A stretch of DNA of 64,000 nucleotides from Methanococcoides vulcani (GCF_900111645.1 NZ_FOHQ01000008.1:36657-100656); one strand, 5' to 3'; positions 18,948 to 28,703 are shown, numbered from the stretch's first letter. Numbers and translations are program-made. The notes: a model not told the origin generated them from the sequence alone.

Positions 18948-19151
18948 ACTATTATTTATTTCTATGAATTATAATAGTATATACCTTTTGGTTTTACATT
19001 ATATCAATTCTCTTCCGGTACAAGGAAGGAATAATCTGAAAGCAGGTTATACCTAAAATAACCTGCAGTTAAGTGAAATTCATAAATACTATCTCTTCAG
19101 AATATTATTGTTGAACAAAATGAACTAATTTTGTGAAACAGGGGGAAGATT

Positions 19152-19474
19152 GTGAAACTTCGCAACATCGATCTGATCTGATGTGTCCTTGGAGCAGCTT
19201 TGCCATATTCTCAGTTCATACAATTCATTTTATCTTATGGGATTGATATCCAACTACTCTTCCAGCAACTATTCGCCAACTATATCAGTAGCTTCTTTGC
19301 GCTGGATGTAGTTGTTCCTGCAATTGTTCTGGTCGTATTCATATTTGCTGAAGGGAAACGTCTGGGAATGCAAAACCTCTGGTTGCCACTGGTTGCAACA
19401 TTTACAGTGGGGTTTCATTGGGTTTGCCTTTATTCCTTTATCTAAGGGACATGCATCTGGAGAATGCTTCATGA
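19152..19474 (+). pseudogene. DUF2834 small membrane protein, broken by TGA and a frameshift
   Basis: From a GTG at 19152 the frame reads VKLRNIDLI, then TGA (19179-19181), then CVLGAALPYSQFIQF and LFFQQLFANYISSFFALD, EGKRLGMQNLWLP, all typical of the roughly 105-residue, three-helix DUF2834 proteins. Near 19411, in GTGGGGTTT, one base is missing; the shifted frame gives VSLGLPLFLYLRDMHLENAS and a stop at 19474, exactly the expected family C-terminus. Two separate lesions make it a pseudogene. A GGGGGAAGATT ribosome site survives. Confidence 0.8.
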
Positions 19475-19619
19475 TGTTGGATTTCTCTAAATTTTATTTT
19501 GTTAGTGTTTAGTATAAAATCCTCTTAGAAGACATCTAATTGGTTGCAGCTTATTGATGTGATATCGTTTAGCGGATCAAGCTTAAGATTCGGATCTTAC
19601 TTTTTACAGCATTCAAAAG

Positions 19620-20336
19620 TCATATTTGCAACCTTGCCTTTTTGACCACAACTTCTGCTAAGACCTGTGAAGGATCTATCAATGGAACAGGTACTTCCTC
19701 TTTAATTGAAATCAATGAAAGTTCAGTGCAACCAAGTATTATAGCTTCTGCTCCCTCTTTGATCAGCACTTCAATTACTTCTAAAATACCATCCCGTGCA
19801 TTTCCTTCTGTGTATCCTGCCTTTATCCCTTCTTCTCCATAAATCGAATTCATGACTTTTTCCTGTAATTCTTCATCTGGAGTTATTATTTCGATCCCAT
19901 CTATTGCGTCATGATACAATTTGGTCTTTAGTGTGCCGGTAGTGGCCAATAACCCTATTTTTTTGATATCCGGAAATACTTTATGAATGTGCGATGCAGT
20001 TTCTGAGATCATATTTATTATGGGGATCTCTGTACTATTTTGTAGTTCAGAATAAAAGTAGTGCATAGTATTGCATGGTATTGCGATGATCTCTGCACCA
20101 GCATTTTCTAGAGTATAGATCGATCTTGTTGCTTCCTCTACGGGGCTTATGCCCATTCCAAGGATTGCCTGTGTACGGTCTGGTATATTTGGGTTATTAT
20201 CGATGATGATCCTTAAATGGTCCTGATCATTTTTGGCGGGAGTATTTTTGATAACCTTTAAGAAAAAACGTGCAGTTGATTCAGATCCCACACCCCCTAA
20301 AATACCAACCGTTTTATCACGTGCTTTGACTTTCAT
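19620..20336 (-). CDS. Aspartate/glutamate racemase family protein
   Basis: Cofactor-independent racemase, 238 residues. The family has two catalytic cysteines: AIPCNTMHYF (about residue 82) and ILGCTELSLI (about 193), both present. The N-terminus VGILGGVGSEST matches the family's GGMGxxxT. It probably interconverts D- and L-aspartate or a related amino acid; substrate is not determined by these motifs. No partner genes. Confidence 0.88.
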   Translation of the reverse strand: MKVKARDKTVGILGGVGSESTARFFLKVIKNTPAKNDQDHLRIIIDNNPNIPDRTQAILGMGISPVEEATRSIYTLENAGAEIIAIPCNTMHYFYSELQNSTEIPIINMISETASHIHKVFPDIKKIGLLATTGTLKTKLYHDAIDGIEIITPDEELQEKVMNSIYGEEGIKAGYTEGNARDGILEVIEVLIKEGAEAIILGCTELSLISIKEEVPVPLIDPSQVLAEVVVKKARLQI

Positions 20337-20572
20337 TCAATTGCTCCCAAAACTTCCCTATTTGCAAGATCTTCCCCTCTATCCCCATTTTTATTGCTAA
20401 ATTAAGTATCTTTATTTTGATAGAGCTATTATCATAAATCAATTTTGTATTTTTATTCATATGCCAAAGAAATTTCATCATCTCAAATCTGATATTAGCA
20501 AACTTATTTTTGGAATAAAGACAACTATTCTTTGTTAATTTATATTAGCAAGGGGATATGAAGGTGTAAAAT

Positions 20573-21025
20573 GTGCTTACATTAAAAGATTCCATAACAA
20601 TAAACCGACCACCAGAAGTTATTTTTGGATGGTTCTCTCATTTCACAGAAAATTACACATCGTGGCATCAGGATCATGTAGTTGCAAAATTGATCAGGGG
20701 GGGGAATTTTGAGAAGGGGTCGATTCTTTACGCCGAGGAATATCTCGACGGTAAAGTGGAAAAATTAAGTTTTGAAATAACCAAATTCACAAAAGGTGAA
20801 TTGATAGAATACAAGCTCCTGTTCCCACATTCAATTATTTGTCCCCGGGGGTCCTTTTCCATAAAACCTCTAAATGGTGAAGGAAGTGTATTCACCGCTA
20901 CACTTTCTTTTCGGTTTGGATGGTTATTTTCAAAAATTGCTAAAAAAAGAGTTGATGCTATCAGGACACATATGAGAGAAGAGGGAGAAAACCTTAAAGA
21001 CCTATTGGAAAATTCAAGCTATTAA
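20573..21025 (+). CDS. SRPBCC (START/Bet v1-like) family protein
   Basis: Small soluble protein of 150 residues with the SRPBCC pattern: ITINRPPEVIFGWFSHFTENYTSWHQDH at the start, beta strands, and a long C-terminal helix (RVDAIRTHMREEGENLKDLLE). Such proteins bind hydrophobic ligands in a cavity; ligand unknown. The start is GTG, with AAGGTG six bases upstream. Confidence 0.72.
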   Translation: MLTLKDSITINRPPEVIFGWFSHFTENYTSWHQDHVVAKLIRGGNFEKGSILYAEEYLDGKVEKLSFEITKFTKGELIEYKLLFPHSIICPRGSFSIKPLNGEGSVFTATLSFRFGWLFSKIAKKRVDAIRTHMREEGENLKDLLENSSY

Positions 21026-21429
21026 TTCCCTTTAATAGCCCAAGTTCTTATTAAGAAATTACGTTAAACGAAAGGATTATCTTAAATTAATAAATAATTG
21101 AATTTGCTCACATCTAATGATCTATAGTAGCTTCCTTCGATCCAATCCTTTGCTTTTAGATCAAAATCCAGTACAGAGTACCTTTTAGGTGTGAGCTAAT
21201 ATCCAGATCCATTCGTTTTACCAGGGCTTATCCATCACTTTTATATCATTCCATTCAAGCGAAACTTCAGGATAGGAATGAATGTATTTTTGGCAATGTG
21301 TCCCCTCATCATAGAGATACGTCCGTATGCTGGCCTTACGATCTTCTTTTTTAGAGCAGCATTCGGAAATACTTCTTCAGGAACTTTTTCAAGCCAATGG
21401 GAGAGCGCCTTCTGTCCTCCATTTTCGAT
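21026..21429. other. Intergenic stretch with a possible minus-strand coding remnant
   Basis: No intact gene. On the minus strand, in the same frame as the MFS gene and directly after its stop, 62 codons stay open to a TAA at 21241 and read protein-like (WLEKVPEEVFPNAALKKK and RPAYGRISMM). It may be the decayed tail of another gene or chance. Family not recognised. Confidence 0.3.
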
Positions 21430-22536
21430 TTATTTTCCATTCAGGAGCACAGTTGCACCGAATAGTAATGCAGTCGCTATAAATATCGTCTCGATATCAA
21501 AACCCCCTGTAAACACTCCTGCTATCAGGGGCATCAATGCCAGTCCGGCATAGATGCAGGTATTGTAAATACCCATTGCCATTCCATGATCGATCTTCAT
21601 GGTCGTGATAGCCAGTGGAAGTCCAAGCAGCATGATCCCTGATCCAAGACCTATTACAGTAAATCCTGCCATAGGGAAATATATGGTTGCAAGGATTCCT
21701 AATGTTGTTATAAAGATCCCTTTTTTTATCAGCTCATCATAGCTAAAATTAAAACGTGCTATTGTGATCGATGAGATCATGGTTGATAGATATAATAGTG
21801 AGATTGCTATCCCCAGTTCGGTCTTTGTCAGAAAGTCGCTGCTATACTCCGGATAAAGGGATACGAGCACACCACTTGTTCCTGCAAGCAGGAACGAAAT
21901 GGTCCATATACTGAGTGAACTCTTGCTTGTAACGAATGAGAGATAGGATCTTGCTGACATTGAGCCCGTTCTTGGTACATTTCCTTTTTCCTGTTTTCCG
22001 GAAGGACAGGTCATATGATAGAATGCGAAAACGAGAGTGAAGGCGGTTAGTATAACAAACAGGTATATTCCATATTTGATGCTGATATCCGCAAGATAGC
22101 CGGTGACTGCGACACCAGCAGCAAGCCCTCCATTGATCAGAAAGTTGAATTCTCCTATGTATCGCATCTTTTTTGTGAACAGTGCTAACCTTGAAAATGC
22201 AGCAGGGAAGAACGCACCACATGATGCTCCCTCAATAAAGCGTGCCAGCACGAGGACCATGAAATCATCTGTGACGGCTATAGCAATTCCTGATGTGAAT
22301 GAAAGTATCAATCCAAGTACTACAAATTTCATGCTGCAAAATCTGTCACTGAGAATTCCGAATGGGAGCATGGTGAAAAGTGCACCCAGGAAGAAAGATG
22401 AATATAACAGGCTTGTTGAGGTAACAACTGTTGTCTGGCCGGTGGCAGCAAGCTCAGGCAGTATAGGTATAACTGCATTTGAAAGTCCCATTATTACAAA
22501 AGCGGAAGAATAGAGTAAGAACCTTTCATGATCCAT
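21430..22536 (-). CDS. MFS transporter
   Basis: Major facilitator superfamily permease, 368 residues, about 11-12 helices. The family loop 2-3 motif appears as GILSDRFCSMKFVVLG, and RFIEGASCGAFFPAAFSRLALF is the motif-B-like segment of drug/proton antiporters. A little short at the C-terminus. Substrate unknown. The next minus-strand gene upstream starts 165 bases away, so it is probably monocistronic. Confidence 0.85.
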   Translation of the reverse strand: MDHERFLLYSSAFVIMGLSNAVIPILPELAATGQTTVVTSTSLLYSSFFLGALFTMLPFGILSDRFCSMKFVVLGLILSFTSGIAIAVTDDFMVLVLARFIEGASCGAFFPAAFSRLALFTKKMRYIGEFNFLINGGLAAGVAVTGYLADISIKYGIYLFVILTAFTLVFAFYHMTCPSGKQEKGNVPRTGSMSARSYLSFVTSKSSLSIWTISFLLAGTSGVLVSLYPEYSSDFLTKTELGIAISLLYLSTMISSITIARFNFSYDELIKKGIFITTLGILATIYFPMAGFTVIGLGSGIMLLGLPLAITTMKIDHGMAMGIYNTCIYAGLALMPLIAGVFTGGFDIETIFIATALLFGATVLLNGK

Positions 22537-22700
22537 GATAGTGTCTGTTATTCCTCTGGAAGTTAGATAAGCTTTTACATCCTGACAAGGATTTTAAAAG
22601 AGCGATATTTCTGGTCAGGCTCCCGGCCGGATACACATATAGCATCAACTAAGACCGTATAGCAATTCATTTTTTCATTAGAATGCCAATTGAATTCTTT

Positions 22701-22940
22701 TTAGCGTAAGATGTCATATCTTTTGTTGAAAACATATGATTTAATTATGGAGACCATGCCACTTTTGTGCTTAATTATATAATCTCCGGCTTTTCCATTC
22801 AGTGTTCCTTTAGGAGTTCTTACGCTAAAATCAGTGTCCATGCGTAATGCATGACCTATTGGTGTCTGTATTTTCGGCCCATTTGTAGACAGGTTTCCAT
22901 ACAGACTTCCCTTTAACTGATCCACTTTGGATTCTCCCAT
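22701..22940 (-). CDS. Hypothetical small protein, 79 residues
   Basis: Unrecognised small protein. The segment TLNGKAGDYIIKHKSGMVSII resembles a PGDYIV-type small beta domain found in other hypothetical proteins. No Shine-Dalgarno is visible; a TATA-like TTTATATCC lies about 25 bases before the ATG, so the transcript may be leaderless. Divergent from the kinase gene at 23085. Confidence 0.55.
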   Translation of the reverse strand: MGESKVDQLKGSLYGNLSTNGPKIQTPIGHALRMDTDFSVRTPKGTLNGKAGDYIIKHKSGMVSIIKSYVFNKRYDILR

Positions 22941-23084
22941 ATATAAGGGGAGATTTTTAGGATATAAACGTAACTAAGTATTTGTTTATATTTATAAATA
23001 TATATTTACAATTCCATTTATTATTTATGAAAATTATTTATTCGATCCGGATAATCTTTGAGAAAACTACAAATGAGAAAAAAT

Positions 23085-23594
23085 ATGAACATCACGCTTA
23101 TCGGAATGTCAGGTGTGGGCAAGACCACAATTGGGAAGTTGCTTTCAAAGAAACTGGGTTATGGTTTTGTTGATGTCGACGATCTCATTAAGAAAAGGAT
23201 AGGTACGAGCCTGCAATCATTCATTGACAATTCCGGAGATGCTGCCTTTCTTGAACTGGAGGAACAGGTTGTTCTTGATCTTGAACCATTGGAAAGTTGC
23301 ATCATTGCAACAGGAGGTAGTATGATCTATTCTGAAGTTGCCATGGAGCATCTGAGGTCTATCTCAACTGTTGTTTATCTGGATGCTCCGTTTGGACGGA
23401 TAGCTCGCAGGATCGAACCCTCTAAAAGAGGAGTTGTAGGTTTAAAGGAAAAAAGCCTGAAAGAGCTATATCATGAGCGCAAGGTACTATATGAAAAATA
23501 CCTGGATGTTCACATTAAAATAGAAAAAGGTGAAAGGAAAAGTGCCATTGCAGATAGGATCATTGCTATCTGCTTCGAGATAAATGGCAGTTGA
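23085..23594 (+). CDS. Shikimate-kinase-like P-loop kinase
   Basis: P-loop kinase of 169 residues in the bacterial AroK fold. Walker A is GMSGVGKTTIGK at residue 8, followed by DVDDLIKKRIG (shikimate-contact aspartate), ATGGSMIY and the lid region ERKVLYEKYLD. The arginine that usually follows FFR/FR after the second helix and binds the shikimate carboxylate is replaced (AFLELEEQV), and GGG is GGS. Most archaea make shikimate 3-phosphate with an unrelated GHMP kinase, so the true substrate here is open. The start at 23085 puts the P-loop near the N-terminus as in the family; upstream ATGs exist at 23073 and 23058. Confidence 0.75.
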   Translation: MNITLIGMSGVGKTTIGKLLSKKLGYGFVDVDDLIKKRIGTSLQSFIDNSGDAAFLELEEQVVLDLEPLESCIIATGGSMIYSEVAMEHLRSISTVVYLDAPFGRIARRIEPSKRGVVGLKEKSLKELYHERKVLYEKYLDVHIKIEKGERKSAIADRIIAICFEINGS

Positions 23595-23622
23595 TCTGCT
23601 TACTCGTTCTTTACGTTGAACA

Positions 23623-24984
23623 TTAGTTCGTAAGTGCCTGTATAGGTGCAGGTATCCTTCCACCGCGCCCTATAAATTCCTCGGAACTGAATTCAGAGAC
23701 GGCCATAACAGGTGCGCGTCCCAGAAGTCCACCGTACTCCACGTTGTCACCAACCTTTTTTCCTGGTGCAGGTATTAAACGCACAGCAGTTGTCTTCTTG
23801 TTGATCATGCCGATGGCCATCTCGTCTGCAATGATGGCAGAGATCGTGGATGCCGTTGTATCACCGGGAATGGCTATCATATCCAGTCCTACAGAGCAAA
23901 CACTTGTCATAGCTTCGAGCTTTTCAAGGCTCAACGCACCGATCTCAACTGCATGTATCATGCCAGCATCTTCACTTACCGGAATAAATGCACCGCTTAA
24001 GCCTCCGACATAGGAGGATGCCATTGATCCACCTTTTTTCACGGCGTCATTGAGAAGTGCAAGAGCTGCTGTGGTCCCATGGGTCCCGCAGTTCTGGAGT
24101 CCCATTGCTTCAAGGATAGCAGCTACACTGTCACCGATCTCAGGTGTTGGTGCCAGGGACAGGTCCACAACGCCGAACTCAACATTGAGGCGACGGGAAA
24201 CTTCCCTTCCGACCATCTCTCCCATCCTTGTGATCTTAAAAGCTGTTTTCTTGATCGCTTCTGATATTTCCCCAAGGTCAGGGTCCTTAAGTTCCCTGAT
24301 GGTGGAGTTCACGACTCCCGGACCGCTGACACCGACGTTGATCACACAATCAGGTTCACCTATACCGTGGAATGCGCCAGCCATGAACGGATTATCTTCC
24401 GGTGCATTGGCAAAGACAACGAGTTTTGCACATCCTATTCCATCATCATCCTTTGTTGCTTCAGCTGTCTTTTTGATGATCTTTCCCATCATTGCCACCG
24501 CGTCCATATTGATGCCTGCTTTTGTGGTAGCTACGTTGATGGATGAACAGACCTTCTTTGTACTTGCAAGTGCCTGCGGAAGGGAATTGATAAGTTTTAT
24601 GTCTCCGGGAGTTGCTCCTTTATGCACAAGAGCAGTGAAACCGCCAATAAAATCAATTCCCACATCTTCTGCTGCACGATCAAGTGTCTTTGCAATGGAC
24701 ACATAATCATCCGTATCACAGCTTTCGGCAACGATAGCGATCGGGGTTACAGCTATACGCTTATTGATAATGGGGATGCCATAGAGATTCTGTATCTCTT
24801 CTGTAGTCCTGACAAGATTCTTTGCATAACTGGTGATCTTCTCATAGATCCTTTCATTGAGCACATCGATATCATTGTGACAGCAACCACGAAGGTTGAT
24901 ACCCATTGTAACGGTCCTGATATCGAGGTTCTCCGCTTTGATCATCTGGATGGTTTCCAGTATCTCTTCTGGATGGACAAGCAT
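23623..24984 (-). CDS. PFL family protein (UPF0210/DUF711)
   Basis: Protein of 453 residues of the UPF0210 family, related in fold to pyruvate-formate lyase/anaerobic ribonucleotide reductase barrels but of unknown function. Typical segments include [63 protein letters not shown] and [11 protein letters not shown]. Full length. It follows the ACT-domain gene by 14 bases on the same strand; the same pairing recurs in many genomes. Confidence 0.9.
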   Translation of the reverse strand: MLVHPEEILETIQMIKAENLDIRTVTMGINLRGCCHNDIDVLNERIYEKITSYAKNLVRTTEEIQNLYGIPIINKRIAVTPIAIVAESCDTDDYVSIAKTLDRAAEDVGIDFIGGFTALVHKGATPGDIKLINSLPQALASTKKVCSSINVATTKAGINMDAVAMMGKIIKKTAEATKDDDGIGCAKLVVFANAPEDNPFMAGAFHGIGEPDCVINVGVSGPGVVNSTIRELKDPDLGEISEAIKKTAFKITRMGEMVGREVSRRLNVEFGVVDLSLAPTPEIGDSVAAILEAMGLQNCGTHGTTAALALLNDAVKKGGSMASSYVGGLSGAFIPVSEDAGMIHAVEIGALSLEKLEAMTSVCSVGLDMIAIPGDTTASTISAIIADEMAIGMINKKTTAVRLIPAPGKKVGDNVEYGGLLGRAPVMAVSEFSSEEFIGRGGRIPAPIQALTN

Positions 24985-24998
24985 GAAATATCCTCCTT

Positions 24999-25277
24999 TT
25001 AGATCCTGTGCATGAAGCGGAATGCATCTTCGTGCTGGACACGTACTTCCACCCCAAGTTTTTCTCCTTCATCAGACATTGCTTTCTGGAATGCTTTGAG
25101 ATCGAACTTCTCATCTTTCACACCTGCCAGCATTATCATGGTGAACAGGTCTTCCATAATGGTCTGGCTGATGTCAACAATGTTTACATTGAAATCTGCC
25201 ATCACCTTTGTGATATTAGCAACAATACCTATCTTGTCGATACCGATAACAGTGATTATGAAGCGGGTTGAGGTCAT
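24999..25277 (-). CDS. ACT domain protein
   Basis: 92-residue protein that is a single ACT domain plus a short tail. It begins [36 protein letters not shown], the characteristic ACT start with the glycine of the ligand-binding loop. ACT domains bind amino acids. It precedes the UPF0210 gene, 14 bases apart, and probably senses a small molecule for it; that is inference from conserved pairing. Confidence 0.92.
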   Translation of the reverse strand: MTSTRFIITVIGIDKIGIVANITKVMADFNVNIVDISQTIMEDLFTMIMLAGVKDEKFDLKAFQKAMSDEGEKLGVEVRVQHEDAFRFMHRI

Positions 25278-25479
25278 TTCTCTATCCTTCTTTAAATGAT
25301 TAGTTGAATGTGATGCTGAGCTATACTATGTGATGGATTATAGCTCTTTACCTTCTGTAAAGAAAATAGTCCGGGAAAACAAAAATATCAAATTGATCCA
25401 GGGATTCAAATTGAAATGTGAATAAGTGTGAAGAAAAGGGTGAATATTGCGGAAAATACCGCATATCCACAAAAGCACA

Positions 25480-25926
25480 TTATTGCTCTGTTATGCCGAA
25501 GTTCATCACTTCGCCATTCTCATCGGTAATGGTCATAGCCCCATCGATGATCGTCATTTTTGATTTGACATTTCCAGATGCATCATAACTGGTCCAGATA
25601 ACCATGTCTCCTTCTTCTGACCACAGGTATTCCATCTTTGCAATATCTTCAACAACAGGATCTATCTCGACTACTGCTTTGCACAATGTTACTCCGTCAA
25701 TAACCTCAGTTCCGACGATCTCCATTGACATGCTTTCACCGGTTTGTGGGTTCACTGCATCCCAAGTAGTTCCTACAGGACACCACTGTCCTTCAGCATC
25801 TTCCGGTGTTGTGAGAGTAACTTCCACATCATCGTCAGTGTAGGTCGTTGTCTCAGTATCATTGCCAGCACATCCTGCAGCTACCATAGTGATAGCGATC
25901 AATAATATCAACCACATTTTGTTCAT
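25480..25926 (-). CDS. Lipoprotein of unknown function
   Basis: 148 residues with a lipobox: MNKMWLILLIAITMVAAGCAGN (Cys19). The mature part is acidic, threonine-rich and beta-strand-like (EGQWCPVGTTWD, GVTLCKAVVEID, WTSYDASGNV), with two more cysteines that might pair. Probably on the outer face of the membrane. Family not identified. Confidence 0.75.
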   Translation of the reverse strand: MNKMWLILLIAITMVAAGCAGNDTETTTYTDDDVEVTLTTPEDAEGQWCPVGTTWDAVNPQTGESMSMEIVGTEVIDGVTLCKAVVEIDPVVEDIAKMEYLWSEEGDMVIWTSYDASGNVKSKMTIIDGAMTITDENGEVMNFGITEQ

Positions 25927-26023
25927 GATAAGTCCTCATTAAAATTTCGGTTTGTTAGGATTTAAGCATATCGAGGGCTAATGCCATCTTATTTTAGAGA
26001 TATTAAAATAAAATGGAATGAGT

Positions 26024-26044
26024 AGGTGTTTCCGGGAAACGCCT
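26024..26044 (-). terminator. Hairpin after the cation exchanger gene
   Basis: Arms aggtgttt and aaacgcct around ccggg, with one G-T pair, start 6 bases after the stop at 26050. On the minus strand it is followed by T-rich sequence (ATTTTATTTTAATA). Confidence 0.45.
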
Positions 26045-26049
26045 ATATT

Positions 26050-26997
26050 TCAATTATAGAATATGAAAAGACCTGCAAGATAGGCAAAGTATGTGATCAG
26101 GATCACACCGCCTTCCCACCTGTCAAGCCGTTTTCTTGTTATTCCAAAGATGACCAGCATCAACATGATGAGGATCATGACCGGGAAGTCGTAGCTAATG
26201 GACTGATCGAGAATAGGAAGTGTGCGGATCTGTGAGGAAAATCCCAGTATCATGGCAATGTCCATTGTGTTGGCTCCAAGGATGTTGCCTATGGAGAGGT
26301 CCTGATGTCCTTTTAATGTTGCAGAAACAGCAGTTATAAGCTCCGGCAGCGATGTTCCAAGGGCTACAAGTGTCAGGCCGATGATCATTTCAGGGATCCC
26401 CAGCCAGTATGCGATCTCAGTTCCGGTGTCTACAAGTACGCGACTGCCGATAACCACACAGGCTGAGCCGAGTATGAAATAAAAGATTTCAGATTTCATT
26501 TCTTTCAGGGATAGCTTTTCCCGCTTCTTTTCAGATCCATTGAATATTGCAGATTGGAGGCGGTAGTTGTAGTAAAGGAAGCCTACGAAAATAGCAAGCA
26601 GTATCAGACCATCAATTGATGTCAGATTGCCATCCAGTGTTAAAGCTATAAGAGTGAGTCCTGAAAAGAGCATGATGGCACCTTTATGGAGGAATGCTCC
26701 ATCTTCCATGGGTATTGCCTTGATCGTTATGACCAATCCAAGTGCCAGACCGATGTTACAGATAGCTGAGCCCACTGCATTTCCTATGGTGAGATCGGTG
26801 TGACCAATATATGCAGCTATTGCAGAAACGGTGAACTCGGGTGCAGTTGTGGCAAAGCTTACAATTGTGGCGCCTATAATGATCTTTGGGAGGCCGCTTT
26901 TTGTTGAAATGGATACTGCGGATTCGATGAACCAATCCGCTCCTTTAGTAATCAGAATGAGGCCTAACAGGAAAAGCAATAAAGTCGACATCACCAT
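26050..26997 (-). CDS. Calcium/sodium antiporter (CaCA family, YrbG-like)
   Basis: Cation:Ca2+ antiporter of 315 residues with ten helices in two inverted repeats. Repeat alpha-1 is GATIVSFATTAPEFTVSAIAA..GNAVGSAICNIGLALG, and alpha-2 is LTLVALGTSLPELITAVSATLKG..IGNILGANTMDIAMILG; the alpha-2 acidic residue and GN.xGxN elements are preserved, with ATTAPE in place of the usual GTSxPE in alpha-1. The Usp gene lies upstream on the same strand, 41 bases away. Confidence 0.9.
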   Translation of the reverse strand: MVMSTLLLFLLGLILITKGADWFIESAVSISTKSGLPKIIIGATIVSFATTAPEFTVSAIAAYIGHTDLTIGNAVGSAICNIGLALGLVITIKAIPMEDGAFLHKGAIMLFSGLTLIALTLDGNLTSIDGLILLAIFVGFLYYNYRLQSAIFNGSEKKREKLSLKEMKSEIFYFILGSACVVIGSRVLVDTGTEIAYWLGIPEMIIGLTLVALGTSLPELITAVSATLKGHQDLSIGNILGANTMDIAMILGFSSQIRTLPILDQSISYDFPVMILIMLMLVIFGITRKRLDRWEGGVILITYFAYLAGLFIFYN

Positions 26998-27038
26998 GGT
27001 CTACCCTATAGCTTTCCATTACATTTAAACTGAATGTC

Positions 27039-27479
27039 TCAGTCCTCGCTGGTGATAACAAGTACAGGTCCTACATCTGCTGCAATTATCCAGCGTGTGA
27101 GACTGCCAAGCGGATCTCTCCTCAGGGACTCGGATCCCATGACCGTAAGGTCCACATCTTTTTCTTCTGCGATCCTGATAAGGTCGCCACCGATATCCTC
27201 GCTGCTGAGAACGATCTTTTCAGTTGGTATCCCTGCTTTTTTAGCTTCGTTTATTGCATATTCCATATTAGCTTCGATGTTCTCTTTGACAACTGCCAGC
27301 ATCTTCTCGGAGAGCTCTTTTGGAAAGATGGATTCAAGTTCCTTCTTTTTTTCCAGATAGACTATTATGAGATTGCCGCCTTCTTTTTCTGCAACATGAA
27401 GTGCATGATCGACACCCCTTTTTGACATTTGTGTCTCGTCTATTGGAACAAGGATGTTCCTGTATGCTATATCCCCCAT
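27039..27479 (-). CDS. Universal stress protein, UspA family
   Basis: 146-residue single Usp domain. It begins YRNILVPIDETQMSKRGVDHAL and ends in the nucleotide-binding loop VMGSESLRRDPLGSLTRWIIAADVGPVLVI, matching the G-2x-G-9x-G(S/T) pattern only loosely (GSESLRRDPLGSLTRW), so ATP binding is likely but not certain. It lies 41 bases upstream of the antiporter and may be co-expressed with it. Confidence 0.92.
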   Translation of the reverse strand: MGDIAYRNILVPIDETQMSKRGVDHALHVAEKEGGNLIIVYLEKKKELESIFPKELSEKMLAVVKENIEANMEYAINEAKKAGIPTEKIVLSSEDIGGDLIRIAEEKDVDLTVMGSESLRRDPLGSLTRWIIAADVGPVLVITSED

Positions 27480-27531
27480 AATGATAACTCCATTAGTTTA
27501 TTTGTGTTCCATCTATTTACCGGATTCCCTT

Positions 27532-28062
27532 TTATTCAAGTCCGAGTACTGTAACAGCAGCAACGATCAGCACCCCAAGCCCGACCATTCTCACAGCATG
27601 TTTTATGATACTTTGCTTTGCTATCTTCCCGGAGTAGATCCCCAGTATGGCAAGAACCGAGATGCTTAAAGTGATGGCTATCTCAAGAGCCATCTCATCA
27701 AAGAAATAGAATGGTGAGATCGGGACAAGGGATCCCAAAAAGCTCGAACCTCCATGAGCTATGGAATCATTCCATATCTTCTTCTTTGTCCGGACCTCCA
27801 GATCAGTTGATTCCAGACTCCTTAGCAATGGTTTTTCGAGTTCAGCCAGGTTCCCGTATTCGACGGCACTCTCTGCAAGATACGATCCAATACCGTTGGT
27901 CATGGCAAGAGCGACCGCACCTCCAAAGGCTGCATTTATGATAATTGACGGATCGTCAACAACATGTGATGTTCCAATTACCACACCAAGCACAGCCAGA
28001 AGACCGTCGATGCTGCCCAGAATAATATATCTTCCCTGTTCCTTATTAAGTTTCATATCCAA
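27532..28062 (-). CDS. VIT/CCC1 family membrane protein (TIGR00267-like)
   Basis: 176-residue membrane protein with about five helices. GSIDGLLAVLGVVIGTS near the N-terminus and the charged cytosolic middle are typical of the VIT1/CCC1 superfamily, whose characterised members move Fe2+/Mn2+. This archaeal subgroup has not, to my knowledge, been characterised, so iron or manganese transport is inference. Confidence 0.78.
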   Translation of the reverse strand: MDMKLNKEQGRYIILGSIDGLLAVLGVVIGTSHVVDDPSIIINAAFGGAVALAMTNGIGSYLAESAVEYGNLAELEKPLLRSLESTDLEVRTKKKIWNDSIAHGGSSFLGSLVPISPFYFFDEMALEIAITLSISVLAILGIYSGKIAKQSIIKHAVRMVGLGVLIVAAVTVLGLE

Positions 28063-28246
28063 TATCTCTGCCGGATCGTTCGAACTTTTATTTATGATCA
28101 GAAGAGGACGGCCTGAGTCCCCACTAGACCGTACACTTGATCATCATGCCAGAACAGCTGCCCGCTTTTCAGCCATATGCTTGTGGAAGACAGATTCTAG
28201 CAATCAAATGGTTAGTTTTTATGCTTCAGTTTCATACATTTTATGC

Positions 28247-28703
28247 ATGTCTGTGGTGGATGACATTCTAAATGACTACAAGATTGAGGATTGGTTTGAT
28301 ACTCAGGAATATTCCGAAAGTACCCGTACCCGATATTTATATTGTATTTGTAAGTACATAGACTTTACGAAAAAGTCTCCTGAAGAACTTATTCGTGAAG
28401 CTGAAGACGATATCCGTAATGGTCTGCTACCACGAGAGAGGAAGATCAAACAGTACATGATCAGATATCGCAAATCCCTGGTCAATGCTGGTTATGCTCC
28501 AAAAACCATTGGGATATAGATGTCAGCTATTAAATCGTTCTACAAGAATTTTGATATCGACATTCCGAATCCAGGTAAATCTAAACATGCCGCTCCACTT
28601 GAGAATCATAAGAATGTCCCCACTAAGGATGGGGTCAGGAAGATCCTGCCTTTTTCATCGTTGAGAAACAAAGCAATCATATTATGTGGGTGTTCAGCTG
28701 GCC
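28247..28703 (+). pseudogene. Tyrosine recombinase (integrase) remnant with internal amber codon
   Basis: From ATG 28247 the frame reads the core-binding domain of an archaeal integrase (WFDTQEYSESTRTRYLYCI, KQYMIRYRKSLVNAGYAPKTIGI), meets TAG at 28517-28519, and continues in the same frame (MSAIKSFYKNFDIDIP, LRNKAIILCGCSAGL). It ends where the catalytic domain would begin; beyond about 28700 the frame is only antisense to bioY. The catalytic R, H and Y residues are absent, so it is inactive whether or not the amber is read as pyrrolysine. Confidence 0.78.

Noticed and set aside
24050..24706. Long plus-strand open frame opposite the UPF0210 gene
   Set aside because: It is a mirror of a well-conserved gene and its translation has no protein character.
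27761..28246. N-terminal extension of the integrase frame
   Set aside because: This part is antisense to the VIT-like gene; integrase similarity begins at the ATG at 28247.
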